The notes under the pieces: generated by a model | Databases searched by the model: none | What the model was told of the DNA's origin: nothing | Seen by the model: the letters and a program-made list of their open reading frames with translations, nothing else | Shown: one piece after another, positions 8,102 to 17,624 of the stretch | How positions within the stretch are numbered: position 1 is the first letter of the stretch | Layout: each line of letters opens with the position of its first letter | Source: Burkholderia oklahomensis C6786 | GTDB lineage: Bacteria; Pseudomonadota; Gammaproteobacteria; Burkholderiales; Burkholderiaceae | Assembly (NCBI RefSeq): GCF_000959365.1 | Contig: NZ_CP009555.1 | Span: 3,348,001-3,412,000, forward strand | DNA: 64,000 bases | Direction: 5' to 3' | Program-made: the position numbers and the translations under genes

Positions 8102-11100
8102 GATCGGCCGTCCTGTCGGGAGAGCGCGTCGCGGTGCGCGGCCGCCGCGTTTCGAACGCCGATCGCCGCGTCGATGCGCGCGGCGATCGCGTCGGCGAGC
8201 GGCTGCAGATGCGGCCCGCGCAGCATGCTCAGGTGGTCGCCCGGCGCGCGATGCACCGACACGCCCGCCGACGTGCGCGCGGACCAGCCGAGGTCGGCGC
8301 CGCCGTCCGCCCGGCGCGCGCCGTCGCCGCTCACCCACACGGCGACGGGCGAGCCGATCGCCGCGGGAGCCGGGCGGCTCGCGAGCGCCTTGTCCGCCGC
8401 GAGATTCGCGCGGTACACGTCGACCATGCGCGCGATCCGGCTCGCCGGCACCTCGGGCGGCACGACGCCGCTCGTTCGCAGCCGCTCGGCGAGCGCGTCG
8501 ATCCGCTGCGCGTGCGCGAGCGGCGCGAGCTCGGCCGCGTCGATCCGCACGTCGCGGCCGAGCGACTGCGCGAGCGCGGTCGTCATGTATTCGAGGAGGC
8601 GAGGCTCGTCGGCGGGAATCCGCGCGGCGAAGCCGGCGTCGCTCACGGGCGGCGCGTCGAGCGCGACGACGAGGCATGGCGCGGCGCCGCGGCGCTCGAG
8701 CGCGCGCGCGACCCACGCGGCGACGGGCGCGCCCCATGAGTAGCCGACGACAACGAGCGGCGCGTCGGCCGCGCCCGCCGCATGCAGCGCACGCGCGTGC
8801 GCGTCGGCGATCGCCTCGACGTCGGCGAGGGGCGTCGCGTGTCCGTCGAGGCCGGCCGCTTGCAGGCCGAGCACGCGGTAGCGCTCGCCGAGCGCCGCGG
8901 CGAGCGGCACGAGCGGCACGACGAACCCGGAGATGTCGGGCAGCAGCGCGACCGTCGCGCGGTGCGCGTGCGAGTCGCCCGCGAGTGGAATCACCGCGTC
9001 GCCGCACGCGCATTCCGCGTGCGGCGGGCGGCCGGCCGCCGCACGCGCGGCCGCGTCGACGGCCGCGCTCAGCGCGTCGATGCCCGTGTGGGCGACGAGC
9101 GCGGCGAGCGGCAGCGCGACGCCGAAGCGGCGCTCGATCCGCGCGATCAGCTTGACGGCGAGCAGCGAGTCGCCGCCGAGCTCGAAGAAGCCCGCTTGCA
9201 GCGAATCGACCGGCCGGCCGAGCGTGTCTTCCCACAGTGCGCGCATCGCGTCCTCGGTCGGGCCGCCGGCGGCGCGGCGCGCGGCCGCGCGCTCCGGCAC
9301 GGGCGCGGGCAGGCGGTCGCGGTCGAGCTTGCCGTTCGCGTTGAGCGGCAGCGCGTCGATCGCGAGCACGCGCGCCGGCACGACGGCGGCGGGCAGATGC
9401 GCGGCGAGATGCGCGCGCAGCGTCCGTCCGACATCGTGCGCGCGCGCGTCGGAGTCGACGCCGCCGCCGAGCACGGCGTACGCGATCAGCTCCTGCCGTT
9501 CGTCCGCATGCGACACGACGCGCGCGGCGGCCTGCCGCACCCACGGATGCGACGCGAGGCACGCGTCGATCTCGGTCAGCTCGATCCGGCTGCCGCGCAG
9601 CTTGACCTGCGCGTCGCGCCGGCCGATGAACTCGAGCGCGCCGTCGCGCCGCCAGCGAACCCGGTCGCCCGTCCGATAGAGGCGCTCGCCGCGCGCGAAC
9701 GGGTCCGGCACGAAGCGCGCGGCCGTGAGCGCCGGGCGATGCAGATAGCCGCGCGCGACGCCGCTGCCGCCGATGTACAGCTCGCCTTCGACGCCGATCG
9801 GCGCGAGCTCGCCGCGGCGGTCGAGCACGAGCAGGCGGCTGCCGGCGATCGGCGCGCCGATCGGCGCCGCGGCGCCCGCGGACGGCGTGCGGTCGACGAA
9901 TTGCATGCTCGCCCAGACGGTGGCCTCGGTCGGGCCGTATTCGTTTGCGAGCAGGCAAGCGGGGGCGCGCCGGTAGTGCGCGTCGACGACGTTCGCGGTC
10001 AGCGTCTCGCCCGCGAGCACGACGACTTCGAGCGGCGCGAGCGATGCTCCGCTCAGGTCCGCCGCGAGCTTGTACAGCGACGGCACGCCGAGCCAGCCGG
10101 CGATGCGGCCGCGTTCGACCGCGGCGGCGAGCGCGCGCGGATCGCGCGCATCGGCGGCGGCCGGGATATGCAGCGTGCCGCCGCTCGCGAGCATCCAGAA
10201 GAGGGTCGCGATCGAGCTGTCGAACGCGAGCGACGGGACGAGCAGCATGCTTGCCACCGGCGGATACGCGCGGATGCGCGCCGACGTCGATGCGGCGAGG
10301 CTGCGATGGCTGATCGCGACGCCTTTCGGCACGCCGGTGGAACCGGATGTGAAGATCGCATACGCGAGCGCGTCCGGATGCGCGGGCGAATCGACGGGCG
10401 ACGCGTCGCGCGCGGCGATGTCGGCCGCGTCGCGATCGACGAGCAGCAGCGCGCGGGCCGCTGCCGCGAAGCGCGGCGCGAGCTCGGCGCGCGTGATCAC
10501 GAGCGCGGGCCGTGCTTCGCCGACGATCGTCGCGACGCGCGCGGGCGGCTGCTCCGGATCGATCGGCACATAGACGCCTCCCGCCTTCAGAATCGCGAGC
10601 AGCGCGACGACCGCGTCGATCGAGCGCTCGAGCGCGACGGCGACCACCGTTTCGACGCCGACGCCCGTCGCCCGCAACTGGCGGGCAAGCCGGTTCGCGG
10701 CGGCGTCGAGCTCCGCGTAGCGCAGCGTGCGGCCGCCTGCGACGAGCGCGGGATGCTCGGGCGCGGCGAGCGCGCGCCGCGCGATCGCGTCGTGGACGAG
10801 CGTCTCGTCGAGCCGCGTCGCGCGGCGGTCGCCGAAGCCGAGGAGCTGCGCGCGCGCGGCATCGTCGAGAAGCGAGATGCGCGCGAGCGGCGCGTCGGGC
10901 GCGCGCGCGATGCCGGCGTACAGCCGGCGCAGCTGCGCGGACCACGCGCCGATCGTCTCGCGGTCGAACAGGTCCGCGTCGTACTGCCAATCGAGCCGCA
11001 GTTGTCCGGACGCCGCGTCTTCGTGCGCGAACAGCGTCAGCTCGAACTGCGCGGCGGTTTCGGCGTCGTCGAACGCGTCGACCGCGAGCCCCGGCAGGCG

Positions 11101-14100
11101 GATCGCATGCCGGGGCGCGTTTTGCAGGACGAGCATCGCCTGGAACAGCGGTGTGCGATCGAGCGCGCGCGCGTGGCCCGACGACGCGACGATCGTCTCG
11201 AACGGCACGTCCTGCAGCTCGAACGCGTCGAGCACGACGTCGCGCAAGCCGCGCAGCGCGTCGCGCGCGCTCGGTTCGCCGCGGAAGTCGCAGCGCAGCG
11301 GCAGCGTGTTCAGGAAGCAGCCGATCATTCGCTCGGCGTCGCGTGTCGGGCGCTGCGCGATCGGGCTGCCGATCACGACCTCGTCCTGATCCGCGTGGCG
11401 GGCGAGGAGCGACGCGTAGCCGGCGAGCAGCACGACAAAGAGCGTCGTGTCCGTTTGCCGCGCAAGCGCGCGCAGCGCGGCCGTTTCGCCGGCATCGAGC
11501 GTGAACGACACCTTGCCGCCCGCGTGGCCGCGTCGTGCGCGTCGCGGGCGGTCGGTCGCGAGCGCGAGCGTCTCGGGCGCGCCCGCGAGCCGCCGTCGCC
11601 AGCGCGCGAGCGCCGCGTCGAGGCGCGCGTCGGACGCGGCGGCGCGCTGGCGCGTCGCGTAATCGGCATAACCGAACGGCAGCGGCTCGAGCGGCGCTTC
11701 GCCCGCATAGAAGTGCGCGAACTCGCGCGCGAAGAGGCCGAGCGACCAGCCGTCGCAGATGATGTGATGCATCGCGACGACGAGAAGCGCGTCGTTCGCG
11801 CCGAGTTCCAGCAAGCCGACGCGCAGCGGCGGCGCGGCGGCGAGATCGAAGCGCTCGCGGGCGAAGCGGCGCGCGGCGTCGCGAATGGCGGCGTCGTCGG
11901 CGCCGGCGAGATCGACGACGCGCAGCCCGGGCCGCCAGCCGGCGTGCACGCGCTGGCGCGGCTCGTCGCCGACGAGTTCGAACGTCGTGCGCAGGCTTTC
12001 GTGGCGCGCGACGATCGCGTCGATCGCGCGCCGCGCGGATGCCACGTCGAGCCGGCCGCGCAGGCGCAGCGCGGACGCGATGTGATAGAGCGCGCTGTCG
12101 TCGCCCGCGAGGCGGTCGAGGAACCAGAAGCGCTGTTGCGCGAACGACAGCGGGGCGGCGCGGCGGGTTTCGGTTTCGGCGACGGCCGCGGCCGGACTCG
12201 CGTTGCCGGTCCCGGCCGTGGCGGTGGAGGACGGCGACGGTGTCGACGCCGGCGCTCGCGCGTCGGCGGTCGTGCGCCCGTCCGCGCGCGGCCGGGCGGG
12301 CGTGTGCGCGTTCGGCGGCGTAGCCGGCTGCATCGGCGTCAGCCGGGACGACGGCTTGGTGGCGCGGTCGTTGTCTGTGCGTGTCGTGCCGGTCGTAGAT
12401 GTAGGCGTGGGTGCAGGTGCAGATGTGGATGTGGATGTGGATGTGGATGCGGATGCAGAGGCGGCCGTCGTCGTCGCGGCCGCAGTCGCGCCGGACGGTG
12501 CTGCGTGGCGATCGGGCGCGTGCTCGTCGGCTCGTTCGTTCTCCCGCTCGTCCGACCGCTCGTCCGCACGTTCGCGCCGCTCGGCGGGCGATTCGGCCGC
12601 TTGCGCGGCCGCGTCGATCGCGGCTGCGAGATCCTGCACGGTCGGCCGATCGAAAATCGTCCGCAGCCGCAGGTCGATGCCGTGATCGCCGCGCAGCCGC
12701 GCGATCGCCTGCGTCGCGAGCAGCGAATGCCCGCCGAGCTCGAAGAAGTGCCCGGCGCGGCCGACCCGCGCGACGCCGAGCACTTCCGCGTAGACCGCGG
12801 CGACGAGCCGCTCGGTCGCGGTCGCCGCATCGGACGCATCGCTTGTCGCCGGCTCGCCGTCGACCGGACGGCCAATGGCCGATGCCTGCTGCGGCGACGG
12901 CAGCGCGTCGCGGTCGAGCTTGCCGTTCGGCGTGAGCGGCAGGCGTTCGAGCAGCAGCACGGCCGACGGCACCATGTGCGCGGGCAGGCGCTTTTGCAGA
13001 TGCGCTCGCAACGTGCGCGGCAGGTCGTCGCCGCCGCGGAACGGGATGTTGAAGAAGCGCAGCAGATCGCCGTTGGCCGGGGCATGCTTGGCCAACGCAT
13101 CGGACGCATCGGACGCATCGGACGCATCGGGCGCATCGGGCGCATCGGGTGCATCGGGTGCATCAGGCACATCAGCCGCACCCGCTGTTTCAGCCGCATC
13201 GCCCGCCCCGAACACCGCCGAAGTCTCCGGCGTCCCCGCGCGCAGCATGTCGCGCGCGGCGTTCGACGGCGCGACGAATGCATCGAACGCGCCGTGCGCA
13301 TCGCCCGTCGACCACCGCAGCCGGCACGCCGCGCCGGCCGCCGTCGCCGCCGCGTCGACGGCGGCCGGATCGACCGCGTCGCCGCCGGCCATCGTCGCGA
13401 ACGCGTCGGGCAGCGGCGCGCCGTCGTCTTCGCCGTCGAGCCACGCGAGGAACGCGTTCGCCTGCGCGAGCCTGGCGTTGGGAAGCCGCCGGACCACGAC
13501 GCCCGGCTCGGCGCGCAGCGCGTCCGCGCATAGCGCCGGCAGGTCGGCGGCGGCCGTCGCATCGAGCGCGCGCGGCGCGGCGGGCGAGGCGGCCGTTGCG
13601 CCGCCCGCCTTCGTGACGATCGCATCGTAGCGATACGACGCGAGTTCGTTGGCGCTCGCAAAGCCCTTGAGCCGGACGTCGACGCCGGCGATGTCGTCGC
13701 GCTGCCGCCATAGCGCGTCGAAGAACGCCGGATCGACGAGCAGTTCCGGCTCGTGCGCGACGAGGCGGCGCAACTGCTCGCGCAGCGTCGCGCGATCCCG
13801 CGCACCGTCGCGCCGCCGCAGCAGCTTCGTCGCCTGAAAATGCCGCAGCAGCGGCAGGCTGCGCAGATCGCCGACGATCAGCCGGCCGCCCGGCGCGAGA
13901 TGGCCGAGCGCGCGATCCACGACGCGCAGCGCGTAGGCGGCGTCAGGAAAGTACTGCGCGACCGAGTTGACGATGATCGTGTCGAAGTCGCGGGCGAGGC
14001 CGTCGAGTTCGTCGGCGGCGCGCTCGACGAGCGTCACCGTGTCGAGCCCGCGCCGTGCGACGACGCGGCGAAGCCGCGCGATCGCCTGCGCGGAGAAGTC

Positions 14101-17100
14101 GAGCCCGACGAAGCGCTCGCACGACGCCGCGAGCGGCAGCAGCAGCATGCCCGTGCCGCAGCCGATCTCGAGCACGCGGCGCGACGGCCGCTCGCGGATG
14201 CGCGCGAGCACCTCGTCTCGCCACATTCGCATCTCGTCGCGCGGGATCGGCGCGCCGTCGTAGCTGTCGGCCCAGCCGACGAGATCGAGCAGCTCATCGT
14301 CGGCGTCGCCGCCGCTGTAGATCATGTCGAAGCTGTCGCGCCAGCCGGGTGCGGCCCCGGCCGGCTCCGGGGCCGCGCCGCCGGCCGCGTGCGGGCCGCG
14401 CGCGCCGGCGTCGCCGCCGCGCGGCACCGCGTAGGCGGCGAGCTGCGCGGCGTCGCCCGCTCCCGTCACGACGACCGCGCAGTCGGCGACGGCCGGATGC
14501 GCGCGCAGTGCCGCCTCGATGTCGCCGAGCTCGATCCGGAAGCCGCGCAGCTTGACCTGCGTGTCCGCGCGGCCGCGGTATTCGAGCCGGCCGTGCGCGT
14601 CGACGCGGCCGAGATCGCCGCTGCGATAGAAGCGGCTGCCGGCGTCGTCGACGATGAAGCGCTCGGCCGTCAACGCCTCGCGGCCGAGATAGCCGCGCGA
14701 TACGCCGGCGCCCCCGACGACGATCTCGCCGACCATGCCGGGCGGCACGGGCTGCAGATGCGCGTCGAGCAACCGGATCGACATGTCGGGCAGCGGCTCG
14801 CCGATCAGGCTGCCGTGGCGCCCGCGCACGTCGGCGAGCGTGATGCGCCGATACGTGACGTGCACGGTCGTCTCGGTGATCCCGTACATGTTGACGAGCG
14901 CCGGCGCGTCGTCGCCGTGGCGGTCGATCCAGCCGCGCAGGCTCGACAGCTCGAGCGCCTCGCCGCCGAAGATCACGTGGCGCAGCGCGAGCTCCGCCTC
15001 GCGGCCGTTGCGCTCCTCTTCGGCGATCAACTGGCGGAACGCCGACGGCGTCTGGTTCAGCACGGTCACGCGCGCGTCGCACAGCAGGTCGTAGAACGCG
15101 TCGGCCGTGCGCCGCACCGCCTCGGGCACGATGACGAGCTGCGCGCCGTGCACGAGCGCGCCCCAGATTTCCCACACCGAGAAATCGAACGCGTACGAAT
15201 GGAACAGCGTCCACACGTCGGTCGAATCGAAGCCGAACAGCGTGTCGGTCGTCGTGAACAGCCGCGCGAGGTTGCGCGCCGTCACGCAAACGCCCTTCGG
15301 GCGGCCGGTCGAGCCCGACGTGAAGATCACGTACGCGGTCGCGTCGGGGTCGGGCGCGGGCAGCGGCCGCGGCGCGGCAGGCGGCGCGTCGTCGTCGATC
15401 GCCCAGACGGTCGACGACGCGCTCGCGAAGGCGGGCAGCGTCGCGCGCAACGCGCGCTCGGTGAGGACGGCGGCGGGCCGCGCGTCTTCGAGCACGGTCA
15501 GCACGCGCGCTTCCGGATAGCCGGGGTCGAGCGGGATGTACGCGGCGCCCGCGCGCAGGACGGCGAGCATCGCGACGATCATGTCGAAGCCGGGCCGGAA
15601 CCACAGGCCGACGTGCGCGCCGGCGCCGAAGCCCGCGTCGAGCAGCCGGTGCGCGAGCGCGTCGGCGCGCGCGTCGAGCGCGCGATAGCCGAGCGTCGCC
15701 GCGCCGAGCCGCAGCGCGATCGCGTCGGGCCGCGCGCGCGCCTGCGCACGCACGCGCTCCGAGACGGGCTCGAAGCGTTCGGCGGCGAGCGGCGCGGCCG
15801 GTACGGCAGACGCAACGGCCGTCGGCGGCGCCGTCGACAGCGCGAGCCGCGACACGGGCCGGTCCGGCTCGCGCGCCGCGTGCCCGAGCAGCGCGACGAA
15901 CTGCGCGGCGAGGCGCTCGACCGACGCGCGCTCGAACAGCGCCGCGTCGAACGAGAACGCGGGCGCGAGCGCGTCGCCGTCGCGCACGACGAACAGCTCG
16001 AGATCGAAGCGCGACGCCTCTTGCGTGACGATCGGCTCGACCGTCAGTCCGCCGATCTCGAACGTCGCGTCGGGCGATTGATCGAGCATCGTGACGGCGA
16101 CCTGGAACAGCGGGTTGCGGCCGGCTTCGCGCGGCACGCGCAGTGCTTCGATCAGCCTGTCGTACGGCAGCGCCGCATGGCTCATCGCGTCGCGGATCAC
16201 GGCCGTTTGACGGCGCGTCAGCTCGCGCAATCCGGGGTCGCCCGACAGGTCACCGCGCAGCACGACCATGTTCGCGAAAAAGCCGACCATCGCCTGCGTC
16301 TCGACGCGGTCGCGCCCCGACACGGACGTGCCGATCACGACGTCATCCTGTCTCGCATGCCGCGCGAGGAGCGCCATGAAGCCCGCGACGAGCACCGAGA
16401 AGAGCGTCGTGTGCTCGGCGCGCGCGATGCGCTCGAGCGAGGCCGTCGTGTCGGCGCCGATCGCGAACGGCAGCAGGCGGTCCGTCGCCGCCGTCTTGCG
16501 CCGCGCGTGCGAGCGCACGCCGTCGTGCGGCAACTCGAGCGGCGCGGCGCCGGCGAGCTGCTTGCGCCAGAACGCGCGCTCGCGCGCCCAGTCGTCGCCG
16601 CTCGCGCGCTGCCACGCGGCGAAGTCGCCGTATTGGATGCGCAGCGGCGGCAGCGCGTGCGCGCGGCCCGCGCATCGCGCGTCGTACAGGCTGACGAGCT
16701 CGCGCAGCAGGATGCCCATCGACGTCGCGTCGCCGAACAGATGGTCGAGATGCATCAGCACCGCGCGCTCGCGCGCCGACAGCCGCACGATGCGCAGCCG
16801 GAACGGACGTCCCGCCGCGAGATCGAACGGCGTCGCGAAGAGCGCGCGCGCGGCGTCGAGAAGCGCCGCGCGCCGCGTCGCGGCGGGGCGGTCGGTCCAG
16901 TCTTCGAGCGCGATGTCGGCGTTGCCCGCCGCGCACACGTGCTGCTCGGGCACGCCGTCGCGCACGCGGATCGCGGTGCGCAGCGCTTCGTGGCGGCGCA
17001 CGAGCGCGCCGACGCATTCGACGAACAGCGTCTCGTCGAGCTCGCCGAGCAGCCGGAACGCGCTGCCGATCGTATAGCCGTTGCCGCTCTCGTTCAGCTC

Positions 17101-17271
17101 GTGCAGGAACCACAGGCGCTGCTGCGCGAACGACAGCGGCGCGGCGCCGCCGGGCGGCCGGCGCGGGATCGCGCGGTCGGGCGCGCCGTGGGCGACGTCG
17201 TCGCCCGCGAGCGACTTCAGCAACGCGAGATCGAGATCGAAATCGAGATCGAGACCGGTATCGTGGGTCAT
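8098..17271 (-). CDS. NRPS-4: terminal synthetase C-A(NMT)-T-C-A-T-TE
   Basis: The protein has 3057 residues and adds the last two residues and releases the peptide. The start at 17271 has GGAG seven bases upstream. Order: condensation (res ~28-475; altered motif DHLFGDA, second His and Asp kept), adenylation (~490-945), an N-methyltransferase inserted before the last A motifs (~980-1225, SAM motif VLEIGCGTGMLLLPLA), A C-terminal part (~1405-1460, NGKLDR), carrier (Ser1516 in LGGHSL), Ser/Thr-rich linker, condensation (HHIICDG), adenylation (~2150-2660), carrier (Ser2702), thioesterase (nucleophile Ser2845 in GYSWGAP, His in GDHLSM). The first A code reads DFWNIGMVH, the threonine code, so N-methyl-Thr is predicted. 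The second reads DSALVAEVW, which I cannot assign. The thioesterase marks this as the last enzyme although it lies downstream of three synthetases. Confidence 0.96.
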   Translation of the reverse strand: MTHDTGLDLDFDLDLALLKSLAGDDVAHGAPDRAIPRRPPGGAAPLSFAQQRLWFLHELNESGNGYTIGSAFRLLGELDETLFVECVGALVRRHEALRTAIRVRDGVPEQHVCAAGNADIALEDWTDRPAATRRAALLDAARALFATPFDLAAGRPFRLRIVRLSARERAVLMHLDHLFGDATSMGILLRELVSLYDARCAGRAHALPPLRIQYGDFAAWQRASGDDWARERAFWRKQLAGAAPLELPHDGVRSHARRKTAATDRLLPFAIGADTTASLERIARAEHTTLFSVLVAGFMALLARHARQDDVVIGTSVSGRDRVETQAMVGFFANMVVLRGDLSGDPGLRELTRRQTAVIRDAMSHAALPYDRLIEALRVPREAGRNPLFQVAVTMLDQSPDATFEIGGLTVEPIVTQEASRFDLELFVVRDGDALAPAFSFDAALFERASVERLAAQFVALLGHAAREPDRPVSRLALSTAPPTAVASAVPAAPLAAERFEPVSERVRAQARARPDAIALRLGAATLGYRALDARADALAHRLLDAGFGAGAHVGLWFRPGFDMIVAMLAVLRAGAAYIPLDPGYPEARVLTVLEDARPAAVLTERALRATLPAFASASSTVWAIDDDAPPAAPRPLPAPDPDATAYVIFTSGSTGRPKGVCVTARNLARLFTTTDTLFGFDSTDVWTLFHSYAFDFSVWEIWGALVHGAQLVIVPEAVRRTADAFYDLLCDARVTVLNQTPSAFRQLIAEEERNGREAELALRHVIFGGEALELSSLRGWIDRHGDDAPALVNMYGITETTVHVTYRRITLADVRGRHGSLIGEPLPDMSIRLLDAHLQPVPPGMVGEIVVGGAGVSRGYLGREALTAERFIVDDAGSRFYRSGDLGRVDAHGRLEYRGRADTQVKLRGFRIELGDIEAALRAHPAVADCAVVVTGAGDAAQLAAYAVPRGGDAGARGPHAAGGAAPEPAGAAPGWRDSFDMIYSGGDADDELLDLVGWADSYDGAPIPRDEMRMWRDEVLARIRERPSRRVLEIGCGTGMLLLPLAASCERFVGLDFSAQAIARLRRVVARRGLDTVTLVERAADELDGLARDFDTIIVNSVAQYFPDAAYALRVVDRALGHLAPGGRLIVGDLRSLPLLRHFQATKLLRRRDGARDRATLREQLRRLVAHEPELLVDPAFFDALWRQRDDIAGVDVRLKGFASANELASYRYDAIVTKAGGATAASPAAPRALDATAAADLPALCADALRAEPGVVVRRLPNARLAQANAFLAWLDGEDDGAPLPDAFATMAGGDAVDPAAVDAAATAAGAACRLRWSTGDAHGAFDAFVAPSNAARDMLRAGTPETSAVFGAGDAAETAGAADVPDAPDAPDAPDAPDASDASDASDALAKHAPANGDLLRFFNIPFRGGDDLPRTLRAHLQKRLPAHMVPSAVLLLERLPLTPNGKLDRDALPSPQQASAIGRPVDGEPATSDASDAATATERLVAAVYAEVLGVARVGRAGHFFELGGHSLLATQAIARLRGDHGIDLRLRTIFDRPTVQDLAAAIDAAAQAAESPAERRERADERSDERENERADEHAPDRHAAPSGATAAATTTAASASASTSTSTSTSAPAPTPTSTTGTTRTDNDRATKPSSRLTPMQPATPPNAHTPARPRADGRTTADARAPASTPSPSSTATAGTGNASPAAAVAETETRRAAPLSFAQQRFWFLDRLAGDDSALYHIASALRLRGRLDVASARRAIDAIVARHESLRTTFELVGDEPRQRVHAGWRPGLRVVDLAGADDAAIRDAARRFARERFDLAAAPPLRVGLLELGANDALLVVAMHHIICDGWSLGLFAREFAHFYAGEAPLEPLPFGYADYATRQRAAASDARLDAALARWRRRLAGAPETLALATDRPRRARRGHAGGKVSFTLDAGETAALRALARQTDTTLFVVLLAGYASLLARHADQDEVVIGSPIAQRPTRDAERMIGCFLNTLPLRCDFRGEPSARDALRGLRDVVLDAFELQDVPFETIVASSGHARALDRTPLFQAMLVLQNAPRHAIRLPGLAVDAFDDAETAAQFELTLFAHEDAASGQLRLDWQYDADLFDRETIGAWSAQLRRLYAGIARAPDAPLARISLLDDAARAQLLGFGDRRATRLDETLVHDAIARRALAAPEHPALVAGGRTLRYAELDAAANRLARQLRATGVGVETVVAVALERSIDAVVALLAILKAGGVYVPIDPEQPPARVATIVGEARPALVITRAELAPRFAAAARALLLVDRDAADIAARDASPVDSPAHPDALAYAIFTSGSTGVPKGVAISHRSLAASTSARIRAYPPVASMLLVPSLAFDSSIATLFWMLASGGTLHIPAAADARDPRALAAAVERGRIAGWLGVPSLYKLAADLSGASLAPLEVVVLAGETLTANVVDAHYRRAPACLLANEYGPTEATVWASMQFVDRTPSAGAAAPIGAPIAGSRLLVLDRRGELAPIGVEGELYIGGSGVARGYLHRPALTAARFVPDPFARGERLYRTGDRVRWRRDGALEFIGRRDAQVKLRGSRIELTEIDACLASHPWVRQAAARVVSHADERQELIAYAVLGGGVDSDARAHDVGRTLRAHLAAHLPAAVVPARVLAIDALPLNANGKLDRDRLPAPVPERAAARRAAGGPTEDAMRALWEDTLGRPVDSLQAGFFELGGDSLLAVKLIARIERRFGVALPLAALVAHTGIDALSAAVDAAARAAAGRPPHAECACGDAVIPLAGDSHAHRATVALLPDISGFVVPLVPLAAALGERYRVLGLQAAGLDGHATPLADVEAIADAHARALHAAGAADAPLVVVGYSWGAPVAAWVARALERRGAAPCLVVALDAPPVSDAGFAARIPADEPRLLEYMTTALAQSLGRDVRIDAAELAPLAHAQRIDALAERLRTSGVVPPEVPASRIARMVDVYRANLAADKALASRPAPAAIGSPVAVWVSGDGARRADGGADLGWSARTSAGVSVHRAPGDHLSMLRGPHLQPLADAIAARIDAAIGVRNAAAAHRDALSRQDGRS
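12422..12458 (-). repeat. Six-base microsatellite in the NRPS-4 linker
   Basis: GATGTG-type units on the plus strand encode alternating Ser/Thr between the first carrier and the second condensation domain. A six-base unit keeps the frame when copy number changes. Confidence 0.85.
13097..13172 (-). repeat. Nine-base tandem repeat in NRPS-4
   Basis: About eight units of GCATCGGAC or GCATCGGGC (plus strand) encode repeats of Asp-Ala-Pro and Asp-Ala-Ser, between the methyltransferase and the C-terminal adenylation subdomain. Length variation here would be frame-neutral. Confidence 0.85.
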
Positions 17272-17298
17272 GTACGCTCCGTCGGATCGGAATCGGCA

Positions 17299-17326
17299 CC
17301 GGCAACCGGCAACCGGCAACCGGCAA
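17299..17326. repeat. Four tandem copies of CCGGCAA between mbtH and NRPS-4
   Basis: Four perfect seven-base units lie in the 75-base gap between the MbtH stop and the NRPS-4 start, 28 bases before the NRPS-4 ATG. The unit is not a multiple of three, but this is non-coding, so slippage would alter only spacing. Confidence 0.8.
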
Positions 17327-17346
17327 TTGGCGAGGGCGCGCGGCGC

Positions 17347-17559
17347 TTACGACTGCGATTGCTCGAGGAAGCGCCGCAGGCTGAGCGGGCGCATGTCGGT
17401 CCACACCTCGTCGACGTACGCGATGCATTCGTCCTCGGTGCCCGTCTTGCCGACTTCGCGCCAGCCGGCGGGCACGGGCCGGTAGGTCGGCCAGATCGAG
17501 TACTGTTCTTCGTCGTTGATGACGACCGTGTAGACGGTGTCGTTGTCGATGTCTGCCAT
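17347..17559 (-). CDS. MbtH-like NRPS chaperone
   Basis: This 70-residue protein has the complete MbtH signature: NDEEQYSIWP, VPAGWREVGKTG, ECIAYVDEVWTDMRPLSL. The conserved Trp residues and the Pro-x-Gly-Trp are present. Such proteins bind adenylation domains and are needed for folding or activity of many NRPSs. The ATG at 17559 is set by AAGGAG eight bases upstream. A longer frame to 17709 would add basic sequence with no family match. It lies between the short-chain dehydrogenase and NRPS-4 in the operon. It is the only MbtH gene seen here and may serve all eight adenylation domains, which is inference. Confidence 0.96.
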   Translation of the reverse strand: MADIDNDTVYTVVINDEEQYSIWPTYRPVPAGWREVGKTGTEDECIAYVDEVWTDMRPLSLRRFLEQSQS

Positions 17560-17624
17560 CTGCGTTCTCCTTGGGAAGTCGAAAAGATCCGGTATGCGAA
17601 GCGACGGGCGGGCGACGGCGGCGC

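Noticed and set aside
17299..17326. CRISPR-like array
   Set aside because: Units are seven bases with no spacers; it is a simple tandem repeat.
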